NCBI GenBank assembly: GCA_017449285.1
Contig: JAFSJX010000105.1
Coordinates: forward strand, 1 to 64,000
Source of the DNA: Treponema sp.
Lineage (GTDB): Bacteria > Spirochaetota > Spirochaetia > Treponematales > Treponemataceae
Length of the DNA stretch: 64,000 nt
Direction: 5' to 3'
Every line of letters starts with the position of its first letter. Position 1 is the first letter of the stretch. The notes under the pieces were generated by a model. The model worked only from the letters and a program-made list of their open reading frames with translations. It ran no database searches and was not told where the DNA came from. Both the position numbers and the translations under genes were made by a program. Below are positions 52,549 through 60,541 of the stretch, in pieces.

Positions 52549-53352
52549 ATGAAGAAAATTTTGGCATTTGCATTGGCGGCCACACTCGCCGCATCAGTTT
52601 TTGCGGATTCCGTCGATGATGTTATGCGCAAGATGACCGGACTGAACGCGCCGGTAACCAGCGCAAGTACATTGAAGATGGAATTCTTGGATAAAAATGG
52701 CAATGTCACGGAAACCCGTGCGATGCGCCAGTTTGGTATGAAGGACTCAAACAACCTCAAAAAGACCATTTTCTATTTTGACTCGCCGGCTTCCGTAAAG
52801 GGAACACGTGTTCTTCAGGTTGAGAACAAGGGCAAGGACGATGACAAATGGGCTTACGAGCCTTCTCTCCGCACTACCCGCCAGATTGCAGCATCAAGCC
52901 GCCGCTCATCGTTCGTTGGTTCAGACTTTACCTACAACGACATGACCGTGCGCAAGTTTGAGGACGACACCAACAAAATGCTCGACGAGAATGCAAGCGT
53001 CACCATTTTGGGAAAGAAATACAACTGCTGGAAAGTTGAGTCCACCCCAAACAAAAAGGACGTGGAATTCACCTCGCGCATAATCTGGGTTGACAAGGAA
53101 ACCTATCTTCCGATGCGCATTGAATTCTATGACCGCAAGGGCATGTTCAAGGAATGGGAAACAACCGGCTACCGCTTTGTAAAGGGTTCTGACGGCAAAG
53201 AAACCTACGTCCTCCGCAACGGCGCGGAAGTCCGCAACCTGCGCACCGGACACGGAACTCGCATTACCGTCACAAAGGTCGAATTTGACAACGACAAGAG
53301 CATCAAGCAGAGTTACTTTACAACCAACTGGCTGAACACAGGAAAATTCTAA
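52549..53352 (+). CDS. LolA-like outer-membrane lipoprotein-sorting protein, paralogue 2
   Basis: The start at 52549 follows TTGGAGG. The 267-residue exported protein (signal cut near SVFAD) has FDSPASVKGTRVLQVENKGK, WAYEPSLRTTRQIAASS and FVGSDFTYNDM, the hallmarks shared with the copies at 41454 and 56943. It should carry hydrophobic cargo in the periplasm. It is divergent in context from ArsR and probably belongs with the MMPL exporter. Confidence 0.83.
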   Translation: MKKILAFALAATLAASVFADSVDDVMRKMTGLNAPVTSASTLKMEFLDKNGNVTETRAMRQFGMKDSNNLKKTIFYFDSPASVKGTRVLQVENKGKDDDKWAYEPSLRTTRQIAASSRRSSFVGSDFTYNDMTVRKFEDDTNKMLDENASVTILGKKYNCWKVESTPNKKDVEFTSRIIWVDKETYLPMRIEFYDRKGMFKEWETTGYRFVKGSDGKETYVLRNGAEVRNLRTGHGTRITVTKVEFDNDKSIKQSYFTTNWLNTGKF

Positions 53353-53372
53353 CGGCAACAGCCTGACAGCGA

Positions 53373-53403
53373 AAATACTCCGGTCGGTGCGGCTGGAGTA
53401 TTT
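53373..53403. terminator. Bidirectional terminator between LolA-like and arsR
   Basis: AAATACTCC pairs with GGAGTATTT around a 13-base loop; both flanking genes end here. Confidence 0.65.
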
Positions 53404-53737
53404 ACCGCGTCTCTTCTATTAAAATTTCATCCATTGTCTGAATCAACTGCTTGACGGCGAGGAAATTTCCTTTTAGGTGAAGACGGTAAAAAATCTGCGT
53501 TCCTTTTTTTATCGGCTCAACGATACCGCAGTCTTTTAGCACTTTCAGATGATGGGAAATCGCCGGGCGCGAAAGAATCGATTTTCCTGCAAGTTGCGCC
53601 ACGTTCACACCGTCTTCACTCGCCTCCGCAAGGTCAAGACAAATCTTTTGCCGCATCGGGTCACCCAGCGCAATAAATAAAGATGAACAGTTCTTAAACT
53701 GCTCACGGGCAATCTCAATTTTTTCTTTATCTATCAT
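53402..53737 (-). CDS. ArsR-family winged-helix repressor
   Basis: The ATG at 53737 follows GAGGGAG; an upstream TTG reading is rejected. The 111-residue protein has the ArsR core: LFIALGDPMRQKICLDL, then LAGKSILSRPAISHHLKVLK as recognition helix and the GTQIFYRLHL wing. No CxC metal site is seen, so it may sense a lipid or other ligand. It reads away from the MMPL gene; the shared 157-bp interval holds the promoter and a clean dyad operator. Confidence 0.9.
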   Translation of the reverse strand: MIDKEKIEIAREQFKNCSSLFIALGDPMRQKICLDLAEASEDGVNVAQLAGKSILSRPAISHHLKVLKDCGIVEPIKKGTQIFYRLHLKGNFLAVKQLIQTMDEILIEETR

Positions 53738-53775
53738 ATCTCTATCCGCTCCCTCACTTTTTTTCAAAAATACCC

Positions 53776-53804
53776 TTGACTTAATCTGAAAGTCGCAGTA
53801 TATT
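53776..53804 (+). promoter_or_regulatory. Sigma70-type promoter of the MMPL gene
   Basis: TTGACT (53776-53781) and TATATT (53799-53804) are 17 bp apart. Confidence 0.8.
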
Positions 53805-53805
53805 A

Positions 53806-53831
53806 GGTTTAACGGTTTAATTTCTTAAACC
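53806..53831. promoter_or_regulatory. ArsR-type operator
   Basis: GGTTTAATTTCTTAAACC (53814-53831) is a perfect 7-bp inverted repeat with a 4-base spacer; another GGTTTAA half-site is at 53806-53812. It overlaps the transcription start region just after the -10, so bound repressor would block the MMPL promoter. Confidence 0.75.
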
Positions 53832-53894
53832 AATATACAAGGTTTGCAAAAAAAAAAGCAAGCCTTACCACATAAAAATCATAAGGAGATGGCA

Positions 53895-56813
53895 ATGATA
53901 AAAAAAATGCTGAAATGCTCATGGCTCATCATCGGGGCTGCTTTTGCGATTACAGCGTTCTTCACTGCACAGATTGTAAAAATCAACATTGAGAACACGG
54001 TTCGCATGTATATGCCGCAGAGCAGCGAGTCATACAAACGCATGATACAGACAGAGGAAGACTTCGGCAGCATGACGGTTTTGGGAGTCTCGTTTGAAAC
54101 AGAAGGCGAATCCATCATCACACCCGAATACCTACAGATATTGCAGTCAATCACCGAACAGATTGAAAGCGTTGACTATGTAGAAAGCATCGATTCGCTT
54201 TCCAACATTGACTTTATCTACGGCGATAACGGAAGTCTTGTTGCGGGCAGTCTTTTGGGCGACAACTACACGGGAACTTCCGAAGATATGCAGAACATCA
54301 AGAAAAAACTCGTTGACTGGCAGGAAATGTATAACCGGGTCATCATCACGGACGACGGAAAGACCTCCCAGATGATGATTACGCTCCAGCCGAAAGATGA
54401 GAACGGCAACATGCTCAACTCAACGAAACAGATGAAAGCCCTGCACGACATCAAGGCAATCTGCGAAAAAGAAACCGCGGACACTGATTTGGAAGTGCGC
54501 TATTTCGGAGACCCCGTTCTGAGTAACGATGCGCATGACTTTATGATTGCCGACCTTGTAGTGCTGATTCCGTTCGTTGCGATGATTGTCCTGCTTTCAT
54601 TGTATTTTTCTTTCCACAGTTGGAGCGGCACATTGCTTCCGCTGATTACGGTTCTGATGAGTACGATTTGGTCTGTGGGCATTATGTGTATGCTGAACAT
54701 CACCTTTACGATTGTAGGAAGCATGATTCCGGTTTGTCTGATTGCGTGTGGCTCTGCCTACGGTATTCACGTGCTGACCCACTACTACATCGGACTTGAC
54801 AAAGTAGAAGGAGAGATGACCAAAGAAAAGCATGCAGATGCGATTGTCTACGGTCTGAAAGATGTATGGATTGCGGTTCTTCTTGCGGCGGTCACAACGA
54901 TAGCGGGATTTATCTCGAATGTCACCAGTCCGATTCTCCCGCTCCGTTCATTCTCCGTATTTGCGGCGGCAGGCGTTGCATTCTCACTGATTCTTTCCAT
55001 TACATTGATTCCGGCAATGCTCTACGTCATTCCGATAAGCAAAGTGGGAAAACATCAGCAGAAGAAAAACAGTCTGAGCACAAAGTTCCGCGAGCGTATT
55101 GAAAAGCAGTTGGCTCGTCGTGGCGGAAAAGATTCAAACGAAGCGACTTCATCAACGCTGTACGCAATCTACCATTTCTTCTCTGGCACAAAGCCGCGCC
55201 TGATTGTATCAACACTGGTCATTATTGTCGTGGCAGCCTTTGGCGTACACCAGTTAATTGTCGATACCGCGCTGGTCAACTACTTCCCGATGAACAGCAA
55301 ATTCCGCCAGGACATCGCCTATGTGGACGAAAACCTTGCCGGCTCAAACACAATGTTTTTCATCATCAGCGGCAAGGAAAAAGCCCCGTCAGACACCGCA
55401 GTTTCCGCAGAATCAACGGCAGACGATATTGCGAGCGACTTTGACTTTACCGGCGGCGACTCACTTCCCGATTCCAGCGTGGCTGACGCAATTGAGAGCG
55501 ACTTTGACTTTGGCGAAAGCGATGATTTCGGATTTGGAAGCACAAGTGATGATTTTGGATTCGGAAACGCGGGCGATGACTTTGGTTTCGGCACAGACGG
55601 AACAGAAGACAAAACTGAATCGCAAGAACCTGTCGCGCAAAAAGAATACTATATGCTGACAAATCCTGAGATTCTGAAAGCCGTTGACGGATTGCAGGAC
55701 TATCTGATGCAGGAGCATGGCGAGCATATCGGAAAAATCGTGTCGTTCACCACGTTCATCAAGCGCATGAATCAGGTTATGCACGTTCCTGTCGCAGACG
55801 ACAGCGATGCTATGGCTACAGACTATGCGAATGCGCTGTCAAAATCAGTTTCCGCTCAGTCCATGCTTGAATTGCTCCACGATGCCTATGCGGCGGCTGG
55901 TGGTGAAACGGCAACCATAAACGAAATCATCCACGAAATTGAGCGCAAGTTGAACTACAACGGCATGAACTACTACGAAGTTCCGTATGACATCGCAAAA
56001 TATCCCGTGGCAAGCCGCGAGGAACTGGGAGATTTGGTTACGCAGTACCTGTATTTGCTCTCCAGCGACCAAATCAAGCGTTTTGCCAACAACATGACCA
56101 TGCCTACTTCAATCCGCACTCAGGTGCAACTTTGCTCACACAGCACGGACATCACTTCAGATATTATTGCGGACGCAAAAGCGTATGCGGCAAAATATTT
56201 CCCCGAAGGCTACACGATTGAGGCAACGGGCAACGGCGAAATGGAATACACGATGACGAAAATGGTCATCCGCAGTCAGCTGGTCAGCATCGCGTTCTCC
56301 TTGCTGATGGTGTTCATTATCATCTCGCTGTCGTTCAAGTCTCCGTGGGCGGGCATTATTGGTGCGATTCCGCTGGGAATGACCATTCTGCTGAACTTTA
56401 TGGTGATGGGCTACGTGGGAATTGCCCTTGACTTGTGTACGAGCGTCGTGGCTTCCGTGGCAATCGGTGTCGGCATTGACTACACGATTCACTTTATGGA
56501 AACCTACCGGAGCGAACGCGCAAAGTCTGATGTACTTGAATACGTAACGAAGCGCACATTCAGTTCAAGCGGAAAAGGCATCATCACAAATGCAATTGCC
56601 GTAGGACTTGGATTCTGTGTGCTTTTGTTCAGCAAATTCATCATCCTGCGTTACATCGGCGCATTAGTTGCAGTCGTCATGTTCACCAGTTCCGCACTGG
56701 CAATGACGGTTATTCCGGGTCTTCTGAACGCATTTGACCCCAAATTTATGTGGTCGGAAGAAGAAAAACAGCGTTACAAAGCAAATATTGCAGAAGAATC
56801 TGCAAAAAAATGA
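53895..56813 (+). CDS. MMPL/RND-family exporter
   Basis: The ATG at 53895 is 6 bases after AAGGAG. The 972-residue protein has two halves with a first membrane helix, a periplasmic loop and five helices each (DLVVLIPFVAMIVLLSLYFS, and SIAFSLLMVFIIISLSF), with GVGIDYTIHFMETYR as the second-half signature. An Asp/Phe/Gly-rich insert (about 512-572, DDFGFG repeats) sits in the second periplasmic loop. MMPL proteins export lipids or hydrophobic compounds using proton flow. It is controlled by the divergent ArsR gene and followed by a LolA-like carrier. Confidence 0.93.
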   Translation: MIKKMLKCSWLIIGAAFAITAFFTAQIVKINIENTVRMYMPQSSESYKRMIQTEEDFGSMTVLGVSFETEGESIITPEYLQILQSITEQIESVDYVESIDSLSNIDFIYGDNGSLVAGSLLGDNYTGTSEDMQNIKKKLVDWQEMYNRVIITDDGKTSQMMITLQPKDENGNMLNSTKQMKALHDIKAICEKETADTDLEVRYFGDPVLSNDAHDFMIADLVVLIPFVAMIVLLSLYFSFHSWSGTLLPLITVLMSTIWSVGIMCMLNITFTIVGSMIPVCLIACGSAYGIHVLTHYYIGLDKVEGEMTKEKHADAIVYGLKDVWIAVLLAAVTTIAGFISNVTSPILPLRSFSVFAAAGVAFSLILSITLIPAMLYVIPISKVGKHQQKKNSLSTKFRERIEKQLARRGGKDSNEATSSTLYAIYHFFSGTKPRLIVSTLVIIVVAAFGVHQLIVDTALVNYFPMNSKFRQDIAYVDENLAGSNTMFFIISGKEKAPSDTAVSAESTADDIASDFDFTGGDSLPDSSVADAIESDFDFGESDDFGFGSTSDDFGFGNAGDDFGFGTDGTEDKTESQEPVAQKEYYMLTNPEILKAVDGLQDYLMQEHGEHIGKIVSFTTFIKRMNQVMHVPVADDSDAMATDYANALSKSVSAQSMLELLHDAYAAAGGETATINEIIHEIERKLNYNGMNYYEVPYDIAKYPVASREELGDLVTQYLYLLSSDQIKRFANNMTMPTSIRTQVQLCSHSTDITSDIIADAKAYAAKYFPEGYTIEATGNGEMEYTMTKMVIRSQLVSIAFSLLMVFIIISLSFKSPWAGIIGAIPLGMTILLNFMVMGYVGIALDLCTSVVASVAIGVGIDYTIHFMETYRSERAKSDVLEYVTKRTFSSSGKGIITNAIAVGLGFCVLLFSKFIILRYIGALVAVVMFTSSALAMTVIPGLLNAFDPKFMWSEEEKQRYKANIAEESAKK

Positions 56814-56942
56814 AAAACCATGCCATCAAATATAAAAATGTGCAGTATTTTGCTGTAACATTACTTTGGTGGCGCGGTTAATATAATTGAAAACAAAACG
56901 GACGCAACAACTTCGTCCGCACAGTTTGGAGGTACACTCATT

Positions 56943-57737
56943 ATGAAACTTTTGAAAACTTTGACAGCGGCTTTTGTCGCATTGGCACTCGGAACTTCAG
57001 CATTCGCACTCGACGGAACTGAAATCATGCAGAAAGCATTTGACCGCCAGAAGCCAGATTTTTCTAAGGCTGCGGTTCAACTGACCCTCGTAGACAAAAA
57101 CGGCTCAAAAGAAGTGCGTAACGTCGGCGAATACGGACGTTGCAAAGACAACTTGAGCGATATCGTTATGATTTTCTTGAGCCCCGCCTCCGTAAAGGAC
57201 ACACGCTTCTTGCAGAAAGAAAACAAGGACAAGGATGATGACAAGTGGATTTATCTTCCCGCACTGCGCTCAACCCGTCGCGTAGCATCTTCTGAGGGCG
57301 ACAAGGCATTTGTCGGAACGGATTTTTCCTATGATGATATGAGCAGCCGCGAAGTCGGAGACGATACCCATGAACTTCTGAAAGAGAGCGAGGACAAGGG
57401 CAACTTCAAGGATTTGTACGTGGTCAAGTCTACGCCGAAAGACCCAAAATCAAGCCAGTATCTGTACCGCATCTCATGGATAACAAAAGACCACTTTATC
57501 CCCACCTACATTGAGATGTACGACAAGAAAGGCAAATTGCTCAAAGTAAACGAAATCAAGAGCATCAAGCAGATGCCCGGCACAAAGAACCGCGTCTACA
57601 ATGTTCCGATGGAGAACACAATGACCAACGTACAAAATGGTCACTCAACGACGCTCAAAATGGTAAACCTTGAAGTAGACAAACCGCTCGCCGATGGCTA
57701 CTTCACCCCGAACTTCCTGAATACCGGTCGTCTGTAG
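56943..57737 (+). CDS. LolA-like outer-membrane lipoprotein-sorting protein, paralogue 3
   Basis: The 264-residue exported protein (signal cut near SAFAL) has the family signature FLSPASVKDTRFLQKENKDK, WIYLPALRSTRRVASSEGDK and FVGTDFSYDDM. GGAGG precedes the ATG. It lies 129 bases after the MMPL gene and may be its periplasmic partner. The 78-bp array begins 28 bases after its stop. Confidence 0.85.
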   Translation: MKLLKTLTAAFVALALGTSAFALDGTEIMQKAFDRQKPDFSKAAVQLTLVDKNGSKEVRNVGEYGRCKDNLSDIVMIFLSPASVKDTRFLQKENKDKDDDKWIYLPALRSTRRVASSEGDKAFVGTDFSYDDMSSREVGDDTHELLKESEDKGNFKDLYVVKSTPKDPKSSQYLYRISWITKDHFIPTYIEMYDKKGKLLKVNEIKSIKQMPGTKNRVYNVPMENTMTNVQNGHSTTLKMVNLEVDKPLADGYFTPNFLNTGRL

Positions 57738-57765
57738 TAAAAGATGGGCTGCCAAAACGAGTCGC

Positions 57766-58263
57766 AATCAGCGTGACGAACTAATAAGATTTCCTGTCAC
57801 GCATCATAACGCCCCGACCTTGGTCGGGACAAAATGGCAGCCCAATCAGCGTGACGAACTAATAAGATTTCCTGTCACGTACCATAACGCCCCGACCTTG
57901 GTCGGGACAAAATGGCAGCCCAATCAGCGTGACGAACTAATAAGATTTCCTGTCACGCACCATAACGCCCCGACCTTGGTCGGGACAAAATGGCAGCCCA
58001 ATCAGCGTGACGAACTAATAAGATTTCCTGTCACGTACCATAACGCTCCGACCTTGGTCGGGACAAAATGGCAGCCCAATCAGCGTGACGAACTAATAAG
58101 ATTTCCTGTCACGCACCATAACGCTCCGACCTTGGTCGGGACAAAATGGCAGCCCAATCAGCGTGACGAACTAATAAGATTTCCTGTCACGCACCATAAC
58201 GCCCCGACCTTGGTCGGGACAAAATGGCAGCCCAATCAGCGTGACGAACTAATAAGATTTCCT
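57766..58263. repeat. 78-bp tandem repeat array, six full units plus a partial
   Basis: Units begin at 57766, 57844, 57922, 58000, 58078, 58156 and 58234 (partial). They are nearly identical, varying mainly at GCATC/GTACC/GCACC and GCCCC/GCTCC. Each holds CCCGAC-CTTG-GTCGGG and a GCGTGAC/GTCACGC arm pair. There are no unique spacers. The 530-bp stretch between the LolA-like gene and prfB holds only this array. A frame stays open because the unit is 26 codons. Confidence 0.95.
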
Positions 58264-58271
58264 GCTGCCTC

Positions 58272-59406
58272 TTACATTTCCTCATCAGTGTCGTCACCGC
58301 CGATGGGAAGACCTTTCCACTGCGCCTGCAAATATGCATCGATGAACTGGTCAATGTCGCCGTCCATCACCGCTTGAATCGCTCCTGTCTCATGCTTGGT
58401 GCGGTGATCTTTTACCATCGTGTACGGTTGGAACACGTAGGTGCGGATTTGGTTTCCCCAGGAGATGTCTTTCTTTTCCGCGCCGAACTTGGAGTTCTCT
58501 TTTTCCTTTTCTTCCTTATAGTGCTGATACAATTTTGCCCGCAGAATGCTCATGGCAGTGGCGCGGTTCATCAATTGGCTTCGCTCGCTGTCGCACTGAA
58601 CGACAATTCCCGTGGGCAAGTGGGTAAAGCGCACCGCAGAATCAGTTTTGTTCACGTGCTGACCGCCCTTCCCGCCCGAACGGAATGTATCTACGCGCAA
58701 ATCTTCCGGGCGAATGTCCACTTTTATCGTGTCGTCAAGCACCGGGAAAATGAACACAGACGTAAACGATGTATGACGGCGCGCGTTCGCATCAAACGGA
58801 GAAATACGAATCAAACGGTGAACGCCAGCCTCGCCTTTCAGGTAGCCGTACACATAATCGCCTGTAATCTGAATCGTCGTGCTTTTAATGCCGCCTTCAT
58901 CTTCCTGAATATCGACGGTCTCCATCTTGAAGCCGCGCCGCTCCGCCCAACGAATATACATACGGGAAAGCATATACGCCCAGTCGCAAGCCTCTGTTCC
59001 GCCCGCACCCGCATGAATCGTAAGGAAGCAGCCGCTCTTGTCAACTTCACCCGAAAGCAGATTTAAGATGCTCTGATGGTCAAATTTTTTCCGCGCATCC
59101 TCATACAACTCACGTAATTCACCTTCAACAGACTGGTCTTTTTCCTCAATGCCCATCTCGTAGAGCGTTTCCATGTCGCTTACGACGGCAATCAGTTCAC
59201 GCCACGGCTCAACACGACCTTTGAGCAATTTGATGTCGTTCATCACCTTCTGGGCTTTTTCGGTGTCGTTCCAAAAATCAGGGGATGCAGAAAGCGCTTC
59301 TTTTTCTTTTATCTGCTTGTCAATCGCAGCAGAGTCAAAGCCGCCCCCAAACGTTCATAATATCTTCTTTTAATGCCGCAATCGGCTCTTTCAAATCTTC
59401 CAGCAT
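58272..59406 (-). CDS. prfB: Peptide chain release factor 2 with programmed +1 frameshift
   Basis: The gene starts at ATG 59406, reads 23 codons and meets an in-frame TGA at 59337-59335 after CTT, preceded by a GGGGG-rich SD-like stretch. Shifting +1 at CTT-TGA-C continues into GAC and the main frame to 58272, as in E. coli prfB. The product is RF2, which ends translation at UGA and UAA: it has the SPF tripeptide region (ISPFDANARRHTSF) and the GGQ motif (GGKGGQHVNKT). It is autoregulated because high RF2 ends translation at the shift site. Confidence 0.95.
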
Positions 59407-59435
59407 AGTATTTCTCCATTATTATCCGCACATTG

Positions 59436-59477
59436 TTCGCCATGCGAAACTGTAGCATTCGCTATGCGAAACTACGG
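59436..59477. repeat. Two direct repeats, each a palindrome, upstream of prfB
   Basis: TTCGCCATGCGAAACTGTAG and TTCGCTATGCGAAACTACGG follow each other; each contains a TTCGC/GCGAA palindrome. They lie in the prfB promoter region and could be regulatory. Confidence 0.45.
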
Positions 59478-59489
59478 GCTGTCTGCGTG

Positions 59490-60404
59490 TCATTTTAATT
59501 CATCTGGCATCTGGTACAAGTCCAACGTAGATTCAATCCATTTTTTTGATACAACAGGAACTTCGTCTTCAATGAACAGGAACAGATTGAGTGCCTGACG
59601 ATAATTTTTGCGATAGTAGAATGATTCGGCAAGATAGAAAACCGCACGGTTGGTCACTTTGTCATCACGGTTTACGGTCAAAAACTTTTGCAATTGCTCC
59701 ACCGAATTCTTGTAGTCTTTGCGGATAAAATAATTCTTCAGAATCTCAAACAAGAAATAATCGTCACCACCAGCGGGCGCAATCATATCTTCCTCAAAAA
59801 TATACGGACTGAGAAGCGAAATGTGTTTGTGCGTATGCTCTCCGGCAAGTTCCGCGCCCGCAGCCAGCACCTCTTTTTTCAGCGGATTGGGCTTATGCTG
59901 CTCGTCAAGCATCTCCAAGTACGGCAGGGGAAGTTCGCGCATCTGCCCGTCGGCATAGATTTTTTCCTGCTGCAACTCAACATCATCTTCCTGCTGAACC
60001 ACCTCACGCTTCGCCCGAATTCCGCTGACCGTAGCATTTATCGAAGGAAGAACCACATCATACAGCGAACCGTCCGCTTTTTTTGCGATGACCGCATAAT
60101 AGTATTCCTTGTAGTTCATCAGTTTGTCCACAAAATACGTGGAAGTTGGCTTTACCTGCGCAACAGGACTGGTCGCCATAATCTGATTCCTCGCCACAAA
60201 TGGCTGGGTGTCCTTAAAAATAAGAATTGATGCGGCAGAAAACTCCTGCGGAAGCCGCCAACTGACCTTGACCTGCGCATTTGCAACGTGCGTAACCGCA
60301 ATATCCTTGACAATCGGGCGCGTGGTTTGGTCAACTTCCTGCGCAAAAAACGCAGTTTCCACGAGAACACCCAAAATTACCCCAGCCAATCGCCGAACGC
60401 ACAT
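59490..60404 (-). CDS. Exported protein with fibronectin-III-like and TPR-like parts
   Basis: The 304-residue protein has a signal peptide (cut near FFAQE), a fibronectin-III-like region (about 30-130: VKVSWRLPQEFSAASILIF, YYAVIAKKADG), a linker, and helical repeats at about 215-300 (NSVEQLQKFLTVNRDDKVTN, AESFYYRKNYRQALNLFLF) of TPR type. It is probably periplasmic and protein-binding. It is divergent from the pectinesterase gene. A precise role cannot be assigned. Confidence 0.7.
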   Translation of the reverse strand: MCVRRLAGVILGVLVETAFFAQEVDQTTRPIVKDIAVTHVANAQVKVSWRLPQEFSAASILIFKDTQPFVARNQIMATSPVAQVKPTSTYFVDKLMNYKEYYYAVIAKKADGSLYDVVLPSINATVSGIRAKREVVQQEDDVELQQEKIYADGQMRELPLPYLEMLDEQHKPNPLKKEVLAAGAELAGEHTHKHISLLSPYIFEEDMIAPAGGDDYFLFEILKNYFIRKDYKNSVEQLQKFLTVNRDDKVTNRAVFYLAESFYYRKNYRQALNLFLFIEDEVPVVSKKWIESTLDLYQMPDELK

Positions 60405-60496
60405 AGATTCATTTTACAAGGAATTCTCAAGATATGCAACATATATATAACTGTCTGGAAATTATGGGTCTGGAAAATATGCATCTGCTCACCATC

Positions 60497-60524
60497 TTGC
60501 ATATTTACAATCCTCTGTTATAAT
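60497..60524 (+). promoter_or_regulatory. Promoter of the pectinesterase gene
   Basis: TTGCAT (60497-60502) and TATAAT (60519-60524) are 16 bp apart; TAGGAG then precedes the ATG at 60542, leaving a short leader. Confidence 0.75.
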
Positions 60525-60541
60525 AGGAAATAGGAGTTTAT

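Noticed and set aside
57766-58263. Array considered as a CRISPR
   Set aside because: Units are contiguous and nearly identical with no unique spacers; no cas genes are present.
57820-58377. A frame across the 78-bp array that encodes 26-residue repeats (VGTKWQPNQRDELIRFPV...)
   Set aside because: It stays open only because the repeat is 26 codons without a stop; it continues antisense into prfB, has no ribosome site and the composition is not gene-like.
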